DNA from: a bacterium
GTDB lineage: Bacteria; UBP15; UBA6099
Reading direction: 5' to 3'
Assembly: GCA_029564595.1 (NCBI GenBank)
Contig: JAKQPS010000145.1
Location: 1 to 29,090 of the forward strand
DNA length: 29,090 bases
Below the pieces are notes generated by a model, which saw only the letters and a program-made list of their open reading frames with translations, made no database searches and was not told where the DNA came from. Below, piece after piece: positions 23,017 to 29,090 of the stretch. Position numbers and translations under genes: made by a program. Each line of letters starts with the position of its first letter. The first letter of the stretch is position 1.

Positions 23017-23601
23017 TTAGAATGAACTAAGGTCAGGCGGATTCGCCCTTTTCTGTTTCTCGGCTTCCGTCAGCTCGATTGTGACAGGAATCCGCGCGAA
23101 TTCTCCCGGCCCCACACGAAAATTCTCCTTGAATGGCGCATAGCGTTTCTCTTTTATTTCAAGCGTATAGTCCGGGTCTTTTTCGCCTGAGGGAGCGACT
23201 ATGAATACGCAGTCTCCCTCAGCGTTGGAAGCGCACTCGGCTGGCTTTGCCAGCTTTCCGCCCGAAAGCGTCATCTTGACGCGCCTGTTTTCTTTCGGAG
23301 CGCGCTGAAGCGTCGCGCTAATCATAATCGTGGCTCGCGACGCGACCTTTCTCAATCTCTCTATCTCCGCCAGCGCCGCGTCGATTTTCTCCTCGACCCC
23401 GGCCGCCCTGTCAAATTCCATTTTTTTCGTCAAGTCCACAGCAAGTTCAGGCGATGTCAACACAATATGCGACGTCTCAATTTGCTTCTCTTTGACATCC
23501 TTTTCAGCGGCGGACGCATGCGCGCCGAATGCCGCGGCCCCTGCCGCGACTATCAAAACGGCAATCACCGCCGGATGTATTCTTTTCATTCTCGTTTTCA
23601 T
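23017..23601 (-). CDS. Small exported protein with coiled coil and Ig/peptidase-regulatory-like domain
   Basis: The 194-aa product has a signal peptide (about 1-31, ending AHASA). A short helical stretch rich in Lys, Glu and Ala follows (about 55-90, EEKIDAALAEIERLRKVASR, probably a coiled coil). A beta domain lies at about 92-175 (VKMTLSGGKLAKPAECASN, DGDCVFIVAPSG-like turn, YTLEIKEKRYAPFKENF), resembling carboxypeptidase-regulatory or Ig-type folds. I do not recognise the family. ATG 23601 has GAGGAA upstream; the gene starts seven bases after the stop of the 1013-aa fibre protein, so the two are one transcription unit. A structural or chaperone partner of that protein is only a guess. Confidence 0.65.
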   Translation of the reverse strand: MKTRMKRIHPAVIAVLIVAAGAAAFGAHASAAEKDVKEKQIETSHIVLTSPELAVDLTKKMEFDRAAGVEEKIDAALAEIERLRKVASRATIMISATLQRAPKENRRVKMTLSGGKLAKPAECASNAEGDCVFIVAPSGEKDPDYTLEIKEKRYAPFKENFRVGPGEFARIPVTIELTEAEKQKRANPPDLSSF

Positions 23602-23608
23602 AATTTCC

Positions 23609-26600
23609 TCACGGCCTTATCGCCCGGCAGGCTGTTCCCCAGTCTTCATCCGGGTACGACGTCGCCCACACCGTCATCGCGTAGATATACGTTCCTCCGG
23701 GGCACATCGCGCTGTGCCAGCAGTCGTCGTCCCCGTTGTCTCCGGCTCCGCCGGACCGCAGCCATGTCGATGACGTGTAGCTGCCGCTCGATATCCTTGT
23801 GCAGTACAGCCTCATATTGTTGTCGAGCCTTCCGGACGCGTATATGGAAAACCCTCTCGCCACGTAGCCGTCTGGACACACCGCCGAATGCCAGCAGTCG
23901 TCGCATGTTCCTGAATAACCTGTCCAAACATTGTCCCCTGTGTTCAGGAGATCGCCTATGTAACCGCAAGTCAGGGTTATGTTTCCGTCCGCGTAGTTCG
24001 TGTGATAAACCGAAAAGTTCATTATCGCGTATCCCGCGTCGCAGAGAACCTCGTGCGTTTGGCTGTCCGCGCCTGTGCCCGGGCCGACCTTGTATTGGAT
24101 TATGTTCGGAACCAACGCGCCGTTTGCCGGGCTTCCCTTCAGATAGAGATTTCGCCATCTCAGACTGTTCGCGCCGAGGTCTCTTGCGTTGTCCGTGTAC
24201 GGCTCGACGTTTCCGTCCACCGTAATTTTTGGATTGAAATAGAAGCTGGCCCGGTCCGATGTGAAGTGCGCCCATCCCGTGTTCTGCGCTCCCATGTCCA
24301 CGTAGCCGGAGTCAGTCTGCATCCTTAGCGCGTTTCCCGCGCCCTCCGTCAGCCGCGTGTTGCCGTCCACCAGATAGACATTGCCTCCCTGAATCGTCGC
24401 GTTGCTTCTCAGAGTCAGATCTCCTATGTTGGACAGCGTCATCGTGTAGTACGGCCCGGACGTGTTGGCCCAGTAGAAATTCGTGTTTGAATGCATTCCG
24501 AACAGCAACCCGCCTGTCGGATAGTAAAGCGCCGCGTGGCTCGTGTTGGGAAACTTCAGCGCGATGTTCCACCCGCTCCATCCGCTTTCCATCGTGTAAA
24601 CGTTGGCTCCCGATTGCAGGTTCAGGTAAGCTCCCGTAAGGTCGAGCGCGTCGTTTCCGGTGAGTATGAACCTCGCGTCGTAATCAGCAGCCCCGTCGTT
24701 GCTGAAATCCACGAAAGGCGTCCCGCCCGCGGTGTCTCTCAACTCAAGTCCGGGGTTGCCCGCGTGCGATATGCTCAGATTGCCCGTCATCGTGTCCCCG
24801 GCCTTCAGCACGTATCTTCCGTCGAACCTGTCCTCGCTTCCGTCTATCCTTGTCCAGCTTCCTATCGTCCCGTTTTCCACCGTCCTCAACCACACGCCCG
24901 CGGTTGATGGACTGTATCTTGGATACGCCAGCTCTAGGCTGTATCCTCCCGCGCCTCTCATTGGGTAGTTGCTTCCGAGGCTGAAGCTCCCTCTATACCA
25001 CTGGCTCGATGTCGCGTTCGGGCAGTTAGTCGTTCCTTGCACATAGTTCCATCCCCAGTACGACGGATCCGTGTTGCAGTTCGTGTATGTTCCGTGCGCC
25101 TGCCAGTTTCCGAAGTTGCCGAGTTGCGGCGAATCGTATCCGTCCAGCAGGTCGGCGTTCAGGTTCGTCACTTTCGTGGTTGATGTCACTGCCAGCGGAG
25201 CCGTTCCCGTTGCGACCGTCGAAACAAGCTGCGCTGCCGTCTTGATGTTCGACTTTGCGTATATCCCGTTTGTCACTTTGTTCGAATCGCAGTCCGCCCA
25301 CGAGTCCGACGCGCACGCTTGCTTGGCGTACAACTCCTGCGCTGAACTCCCGTCCGCTATTCTGACTATTCCGGTTGATTGTATCTGGCCCGCTCCGGCA
25401 TAGCTCGACGCGTTCAGGTATATACTCGTTCCGGCTCCCATCGTAAGGCTGCCCGACATCGTGTCTCCGGCTTTCAACACGTACTGGCCGTCCGTGTACG
25501 ATGTGTCCAGCGATATTGTTCTATCCGCCGTCAGGTTGCCCCCTCCGCTCAGCCCCGTTCCCGCAGTTATGCTCCTGTCCGCCCTCACCGCGCTCGTCGT
25601 CGCTGTTCCCGCTTGGCTCAACGTCACCGTCTGGATATACGCCGTCTTGTACCTAAGCGCAGCCGTTCCGATGTCGTACGCGTGGTCCGCCGTCGGGTTC
25701 AACTGCCGTCCCTGCAACGTTCCCGTCATCGTGTCTCCTGCCTTCAACACATAGAACGAGTCCGTGTAATCTTTGTCCAGCGACGCCGTTCTTGCCGTCG
25801 AGCCGTCGTAACTCGTGAGAATTATCCCGGTTCCGGCGGTAAGCGCGGCCAGCGTCGTCGAATATGTGACCCGCTTGTTGACAGAATCAAAAGCGACAGT
25901 CGTTCTCCCTCCCGCAGCGAACTGCACAGTATCGTTGTTGCTCGTCGCCGAGAACTGTGTTGTCGGCGCGGAGTTCGCCACATTCTTGAATATATATTGC
26001 GCCGAACCTCCGTCCGTCGCGTTTAGAGTCACCGTGCCGCCCGCGCCCAACGTTATGCTGCCTCCGCCGGAAAGCCCTGTGCCGGCGGTTATCGTTATCG
26101 ATGTGTTTCCTTGCACGGCAGTCCCCGCCGTTGACCCGTACGACACTGTCCATTCGGACGCCGACAGCCCGTTGTACGCAGTTCCTGACAGCCCCGTTCC
26201 CGCCGTCAACGTCGCGTGCGAATGCGTCGAAGCGGCGAAATCAGCCGCGTGATATCCGTCCAGCATGTCCGCGTTTATTGCCATCGCGGTCGCCGTCATC
26301 CTCTGCCGGGGCGTATATATCACCGTGTCAACCTGTGCTTGCATCCAGTATTGCGCGCTCTCAAAATCCAGCCCAATTGCGCTCGTCCCTCCTAGAACCA
26401 CGCTAAAAAGCCCGTCTTTAGTGGTTACCGACACCGGCCCTTCCGACCACAGGCTCGTTCCACCGCTCTCCGCGCTCCAGATGCTGAACGTCATGTCGTG
26501 CGGCCCGTCGGCTACCGGAACTCCGTTGGCGTCCGTCAATCTTCCCTGATAGTTAAGCCTCTTTTCAAATGCGGCTTCTGCCGAATTTGAAATAATCAGG

Positions 26601-26650
26601 AGAGTTAAAATTGCTCCCGTCGCAAGCGCTGTTATTGTCCGCATTGCCAT
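23609..26650 (-). CDS. Exported phage-tail-fibre-like chimera with C-terminal Cys repeats
   Basis: The 1013-aa product has a signal peptide (about 1-26). Next is a domain opening RLNYQGRLTDANGVPVADG (31-49), common on secreted proteins of candidate phyla. Tail-fibre elements follow: ADMLDGYHAADF (128-139) and ADLLDGYDSPQL (499-510); VLKAGDTM three times (301-308, 391-398, 614-621); TAGTGLSGGG repeats; a pyocin-knob-like segment (550-603); and the DIG/DLG-x-x-x-L-R-W/Y placement motif (326-334, 824-832). The C terminus has three related modules (about 866-898, 915-952, 974-1012) with C-x-x-GY...F.VY....D.N....C and DDCWHS-A-x-CP, somewhat dermatopontin-like. ATG 26650 has GAGGT upstream. A surface adhesin or fibre is inferred. 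Confidence 0.8.
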   Translation of the reverse strand: MAMRTITALATGAILTLLIISNSAEAAFEKRLNYQGRLTDANGVPVADGPHDMTFSIWSAESGGTSLWSEGPVSVTTKDGLFSVVLGGTSAIGLDFESAQYWMQAQVDTVIYTPRQRMTATAMAINADMLDGYHAADFAASTHSHATLTAGTGLSGTAYNGLSASEWTVSYGSTAGTAVQGNTSITITAGTGLSGGGSITLGAGGTVTLNATDGGSAQYIFKNVANSAPTTQFSATSNNDTVQFAAGGRTTVAFDSVNKRVTYSTTLAALTAGTGIILTSYDGSTARTASLDKDYTDSFYVLKAGDTMTGTLQGRQLNPTADHAYDIGTAALRYKTAYIQTVTLSQAGTATTSAVRADRSITAGTGLSGGGNLTADRTISLDTSYTDGQYVLKAGDTMSGSLTMGAGTSIYLNASSYAGAGQIQSTGIVRIADGSSAQELYAKQACASDSWADCDSNKVTNGIYAKSNIKTAAQLVSTVATGTAPLAVTSTTKVTNLNADLLDGYDSPQLGNFGNWQAHGTYTNCNTDPSYWGWNYVQGTTNCPNATSSQWYRGSFSLGSNYPMRGAGGYSLELAYPRYSPSTAGVWLRTVENGTIGSWTRIDGSEDRFDGRYVLKAGDTMTGNLSISHAGNPGLELRDTAGGTPFVDFSNDGAADYDARFILTGNDALDLTGAYLNLQSGANVYTMESGWSGWNIALKFPNTSHAALYYPTGGLLFGMHSNTNFYWANTSGPYYTMTLSNIGDLTLRSNATIQGGNVYLVDGNTRLTEGAGNALRMQTDSGYVDMGAQNTGWAHFTSDRASFYFNPKITVDGNVEPYTDNARDLGANSLRWRNLYLKGSPANGALVPNIIQYKVGPGTGADSQTHEVLCDAGYAIMNFSVYHTNYADGNITLTCGYIGDLLNTGDNVWTGYSGTCDDCWHSAVCPDGYVARGFSIYASGRLDNNMRLYCTRISSGSYTSSTWLRSGGAGDNGDDDCWHSAMCPGGTYIYAMTVWATSYPDEDWGTACRAIRP

Positions 26651-26947
26651 CGTGTTTACCTCATTATTAATATATTACTTAGCAATTCTTATGCCATCTA
26701 TTTACATCATTGAAATCAATTATTGAAAACGTAAATTTATCAAACCCGAACTTCATGGCATGAAAAAACTACTATTCATGCCGATATTTGGTTTTCGGAA
26801 AAAACTTTTAATACATCATGAAAAATTGAACACACGAAGAACAAATCATCAGGCTTGAATATATTTCTTTAATTTGCGCGTTTGAGTGAAATAAATTGCA
26901 GTCCGGCTGTGGTTCTCACGCTGAAAAACTATTGAAATACAGACAAT
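26651..26947. other. A+T-rich spacer upstream of the fibre-protein operon
   Basis: About 300 bp without a plausible gene. It contains a hairpin, GGCATGAA / TTCATGCC (26757-26782, 10-nt loop), and several A+T-rich blocks (for example TAATATATT, about 26678-26690) that could hold a minus-strand -10. I could not settle on a -35. Confidence 0.45.
26757..26782. repeat. 8-bp inverted repeat, possible operator or hairpin
   Basis: GGCATGAA and TTCATGCC pair perfectly around AAAACTACTA. It is about 105 bp upstream of the fibre-protein start codon. It may be a regulator site or just a local hairpin. Confidence 0.35.
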
Positions 26948-27742
26948 TTAGACATGCGCCAGCATGTCCATTATCGGTTCGCGGACTCGCGTTATCGGTT
27001 GAAAATCCTTCGGCAGCCGGGAGGCGGAATTGCTTTTCAATGTCTTCTTAATGATTGTCAGAAAGTACATCGCTTCCCTCAACCCGAAATACCAAGTGGA
27101 ACTCATTATCCCTGAAGCGCATACCGGAACGAATTTGCAAAGTGCCATAGTCTTCCCGTTTTCCCGGACAATCTGCGCCGCGTAGTCCGCCTGAAGAATG
27201 AACCCTGACTCGCCGAGAGGAGCCGACAGGTTCAGCCGGGAGGCGGCGTTCCGAGCGTCTTTCGAGTAGTTCAGCGCCACCGCTTGCGGCGTCCAGTTCC
27301 CCGGCTCCGACGCCCATTTCAAATAAATCCTCCATGCCCTAGAATCCTGCGGGTTCCTCAGCAATGGGACGAACAGCCTTTCCCTGCGGTCCGCCACAAT
27401 TGACTTCTCCTCGAACTCCACGCACATCATGCTTGAATCCGGGATCGCGTCCACGACCCCGCCCATCACAATGCTCAACGGAGCCACCCGCCCCTCCGTC
27501 TCGCTTGACCTCGCGTTTACCTGAATGAACGTCTGCTCGCTGAACTTCGTGCCCACCTTGTAAAACAGACTTCGGTCGGGCTTGTCCAGCACGCGGGTGT
27601 ACCTTCCCGGTTCCTTAAGTTTTTCTCCCGCTGGGCTTGGCGGCTCGCCCTGTTGCAGCGATATCGCCGGAGTCGAGCGGAACTCCCGACTCTCCTCCTC
27701 GATTATCCTGTATATCTTGTTTTCGTGTATCGTATAGTCCAT
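26948..27742 (-). CDS. Hypothetical cytosolic protein, unrecognised family
   Basis: The 264-aa product starts MDYTIHENKIYRIIEEES. It has no signal peptide or convincing membrane helix and is a mix of beta strands and short helices: FIQVNARSS, MMCVEFEEKSIVADRRERLFVPLL, GFILQADYAAQIVRENGK. The C terminus is more helical (GLREAMYFLTIIKKTLKS). I do not recognise a family. A PilZ-type c-di-GMP domain was considered because of DRRER, but the paired D/NxSxxG motif is missing. Upstream in-frame starts up to 27943 would run through the tRNA promoter and encode biased sequence, so ATG 27742 is preferred; GGAAG precedes it weakly. It stands alone, convergent with nothing, next to a tRNA gene. Confidence 0.6.
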   Translation of the reverse strand: MDYTIHENKIYRIIEEESREFRSTPAISLQQGEPPSPAGEKLKEPGRYTRVLDKPDRSLFYKVGTKFSEQTFIQVNARSSETEGRVAPLSIVMGGVVDAIPDSSMMCVEFEEKSIVADRRERLFVPLLRNPQDSRAWRIYLKWASEPGNWTPQAVALNYSKDARNAASRLNLSAPLGESGFILQADYAAQIVRENGKTMALCKFVPVCASGIMSSTWYFGLREAMYFLTIIKKTLKSNSASRLPKDFQPITRVREPIMDMLAHV

Positions 27743-27907
27743 AAATCGCCGCTTCCGAGCGCGCGCCGCTCCTTGCGCTCGTCCCGCTCCAGCCGCAATT
27801 ATACACGCCCCGCGACTCGCGTTAAACCCGCTTTCATCAATATCATTTACTCGAAGACGGCCCGTATTTTTTAGTGAAAAAAAACCTTCGATAACATTCC
27901 ATCCCGC

Positions 27908-27936
27908 TTTACAACAATGCGCAATGTTCCTATAAT
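27908..27936 (+). promoter_or_regulatory. Promoter of the tRNA-Arg gene
   Basis: TTTACA (27908-27913), exactly 17 bp, and TATAAT (27931-27936) form a near-perfect sigma-70 promoter; transcription would start a few bases before the tRNA. Confidence 0.85.
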
Positions 27937-27947
27937 ACAACACGCCT

Positions 27948-28021
27948 GCGCCCGTAGCTCAGATGGATAGAGCGTTAGGTTGCGGACCTAAAGGCCACAG
28001 GTTCGAGTCCTGTCGGGCGCA
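27948..28021 (+). tRNA. tRNA-Arg, anticodon GCG
   Basis: All arms fold. The acceptor GCGCCCG pairs with CGGGCGC (7 of 7). The D stem is GCTC/GAGC, the anticodon stem TTAGG/CCTAA around the loop TTGCGGA (anticodon GCG, purine 37 G), and the T arm ACAGG-TTCGAGT-CCTGT. The discriminator is A at 28021, and CCA is not encoded. GCG reads CGC (and CGT by wobble), so arginine. Most bacteria use an ACG anticodon deaminated to ICG for this box, so GCG is unusual. Confidence 0.95.
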
Positions 28022-28034
28022 TTCCGCATCGAAT

Positions 28035-28062
28035 CGCCGCTTCAATAAGAAGCGGCGTTTTT
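28035..28062 (+). terminator. Intrinsic terminator after tRNA-Arg
   Basis: CGCCGCTTC and GAAGCGGCG form a perfect 9-bp stem around AATAA, followed by TTTTT. It lies 13 bases after the tRNA. Confidence 0.93.
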
Positions 28063-28072
28063 CATTTGTCTC

Positions 28073-28083
28073 GGATTCGGGTT
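28073..28083 (+). repeat. Half-copy of the dispersed GGATTCGGG palindrome
   Basis: GGATTCGGGTT matches the right arm of the hairpins at 143-151 and 12905-12915, but the left arm is missing. It runs into the TTG start of the TPR gene, so it may mark a junction. Confidence 0.4.
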
Positions 28084-28984
28084 GAAACGTCTTGAAGAGA
28101 TTCCAAAGAGTGACTTTTTCAAAAGTTTCTCTTTGGCCGCCGGTATGGTATTATGTAACACGCTAAACAAGATTGAGAAAACGCGCGAAACGCGCAATGT
28201 GGCGTTGTCAATTCAAAAATCAACTTTAAGGATATTATTTTCTGTGTCTAATAGGATAGATCGTGATGATTTGATGGAGCAAGCGTTTGGTTATATTAAC
28301 ACAAACGAATTGAAAAAGGCCGCAAAAATTGGAAACCAATTGTTGAAAATGAAGTATACAGGCGGATTTGAAATTATGGGGCTTGTATACATGGAAAAAG
28401 GGGAAATAAATAAAGCCATTAAAACGCTTGAAGAAGGAGTAAAGAAAGCCCCTGACATTTGGTTGCTCTGGCAATTGCTTGGAAACGCATATTCTGATAA
28501 TAAGAAATACAAAAAAGCTCTCCAATCTTATTCAAGCGCATTGAAATGCGCTGATAAAGACGTCTCATCCATATATTACAATATTGCCATAGCGTTATCC
28601 CGCGAAGAAAAATATGAAGAAGCTCTTAAGGCATGCGAAAATGTGATCCGCGAAGAATTGCTCCTCATGCGGATTTCTCTCAAAATATTTCTTTTGAACA
28701 AGCTAAATCGATTCGAGGAAAGTATCGACCTTGGAAAAAGACAAATTGACACATTGGAATCAAGCGAGCAAGACAATACTTATATTTCAAAGATTTATTC
28801 TGAAATGGCAATAGCTTATTGGGCGCATGATCGAGATGAAATCAATGCTTTAAAGCATATCTTCAAGGCTATTGAACATGACAAGACAAACTCTGACGCA
28901 ATGAATATTTTGCGCGAAGTGGAGAATAACAGTTCGAAAACAGCGAAATATGAGCTTCCCCCCAAAAACTGGACAGAGGTTTAA
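28082..28984 (+). CDS. A+T-rich tetratricopeptide-repeat protein, possibly truncated
   Basis: The product of up to 300 aa is built of TPR helices. Clear units lie at about 104-135 (GGFEIMGLVYMEKGEINKAI), 138-170 (WLLWQLLGNAYSDNKKYKKA) and 172-205 (SIYYNIAIALSREEKYEEAL), with another near 235-270 (ISKIYSEMAIAYWAHD). TPRs bind partner proteins; no catalytic domain or signal peptide is seen. The start is TTG 28082 with no good ribosome-binding site; ATG 28145 is an alternative, and the true N terminus may be lost. Base and codon use are strikingly A+T-rich compared with genes to the left, suggesting acquisition. It lies between a tRNA gene and an insertion sequence, which may also have cut its 3' end. 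Confidence 0.7.
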   Translation: MKRLEEIPKSDFFKSFSLAAGMVLCNTLNKIEKTRETRNVALSIQKSTLRILFSVSNRIDRDDLMEQAFGYINTNELKKAAKIGNQLLKMKYTGGFEIMGLVYMEKGEINKAIKTLEEGVKKAPDIWLLWQLLGNAYSDNKKYKKALQSYSSALKCADKDVSSIYYNIAIALSREEKYEEALKACENVIREELLLMRISLKIFLLNKLNRFEESIDLGKRQIDTLESSEQDNTYISKIYSEMAIAYWAHDRDEINALKHIFKAIEHDKTNSDAMNILREVENNSSKTAKYELPPKNWTEV

Positions 28985-29090
28985 GGTGGAAACCGTGGTG
29001 GTGTAGAATCCAGTTTTGGAGGGATGAGCGATGAGGAAGAAATTCACCCCAGCGTTCAAGGCCAAGGTGGCGCTTGAGGCGCTGAAGGGG
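28985..29090 (+). mobile_element. Left part of an IS3-family insertion sequence
   Basis: The transposase start at 29031 and a 46-base leader with its own ribosome-binding site indicate the left end of an IS3-type element. The boundary given is simply the base after the TPR stop; the true end may lie inside the TPR reading frame. No terminal repeat could be confirmed because the right end is outside the window. Confidence 0.6.
29031..29090 (+). CDS. IS3-type transposase OrfA, 5' end only
   Basis: The first 20 codons, MRKKFTPAFKAKVALEALKG, are the typical opening of the helix-turn-helix OrfA of IS3-family insertion sequences, usually followed by an OrfB integrase read by frameshift. GGAGG at 29017-29021 precedes the ATG. 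The gene runs off the window, so intactness and subgroup cannot be judged. The left terminal repeat should lie between about 28975 and 29016, but I could not fix its first base. Confidence 0.85.
   Translation, partial: MRKKFTPAFKAKVALEALKG

Noticed and set aside
23609-26650. Prophage or tailocin region
   Set aside because: Tail-fibre motifs are present, but the protein has a Sec signal peptide and no phage structural, lysis or chaperone genes are nearby.
26948-27742. PilZ domain call
   Set aside because: A DRRER motif is seen, but the second conserved motif (D/NxSxxG) is not.
27743-27943. N-terminal extension of the 26948-27742 gene
   Set aside because: It overlaps the tRNA promoter, lacks a ribosome-binding site and encodes a biased Ala/Arg-rich stretch; ATG 27742 is better.
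1-29090. CRISPR array
   Set aside because: No regularly spaced direct repeats of suitable length; the recurring GGATTCGGG palindrome is scattered, not arrayed.

Overview
The window is about 29 kb of bacterial chromosome. It is G+C-rich in its core genes, with A+T-rich intergenic patches and one A+T-rich gene near the right edge. A PorV/PorQ-family outer-membrane protein, a large barrel with SprA-like motifs, many Sec signal peptides and an FlgD-like C-terminal domain on a secreted protein indicate a diderm (Gram-negative-type) cell. That mix, plus a secreted protein opening with an RLNYQGRL-type domain followed by phage-tail-fibre motifs, is what I would expect of a poorly cultured lineage such as Elusimicrobiota, Omnitrophota or a related candidate phylum. 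The phylum is inference; there is no rRNA here.

Left part (1-6817). A structured non-coding segment (1-155) precedes a minus-strand gene made only of three homing-endonuclease-associated repeats (245-862). A 690-bp A+T-rich divergent spacer separates it from a plus-strand run: riboflavin synthase (ribE), the RNase adapter/nucleotide-binding protein rapZ, a membrane-anchored YvcK/CofD-like protein, then glyceraldehyde-3-phosphate dehydrogenase (gap) and phosphoglycerate kinase (pgk). ribE and rapZ overlap. gap has its own TATAAT box. Lower glycolysis therefore sits next to two regulators known elsewhere to tie carbon flux to cell-envelope synthesis.

Middle (7032-14136). A GPH-type sugar symporter (minus) diverges from a tight plus-strand operon: an M20 (PepT-like) peptidase, ketopantoate reductase, a stand-alone lasso-B2-like transglutaminase-fold protein with an intact Cys-His-Asp triad, and a DUF1648 membrane protein. 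Facing it are a DUF4097-type exported beta-repeat protein and a PF14907-type nucleotidyltransferase.

Right-middle (14136-26650, all minus). This is an envelope and secretion block. In transcription order it encodes a 1013-aa exported tail-fibre-like chimera, a small exported protein, a 1329-aa multidomain secreted protein ending in an FlgD/type-A-CTD-like domain, a PorV/PorQ-family protein with a strong terminator, then from a new promoter a 1165-aa SprA-like barrel whose stop codon overlaps the start of the nucleotidyltransferase (TGATG). I read this as a type-IX-secretion-like set of outer-membrane parts next to candidate cargo. It is the most interesting part of the window.

Right edge (26948-29090). 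An unrecognised minus-strand gene is followed by a well-formed tRNA-Arg with the unusual anticodon GCG, with a near-consensus promoter and a terminator. Then comes an A+T-rich TPR gene and the 5' end of an IS3-type transposase cut by the window edge. A small palindrome built on GGATTCGGG recurs in several intergenic gaps.
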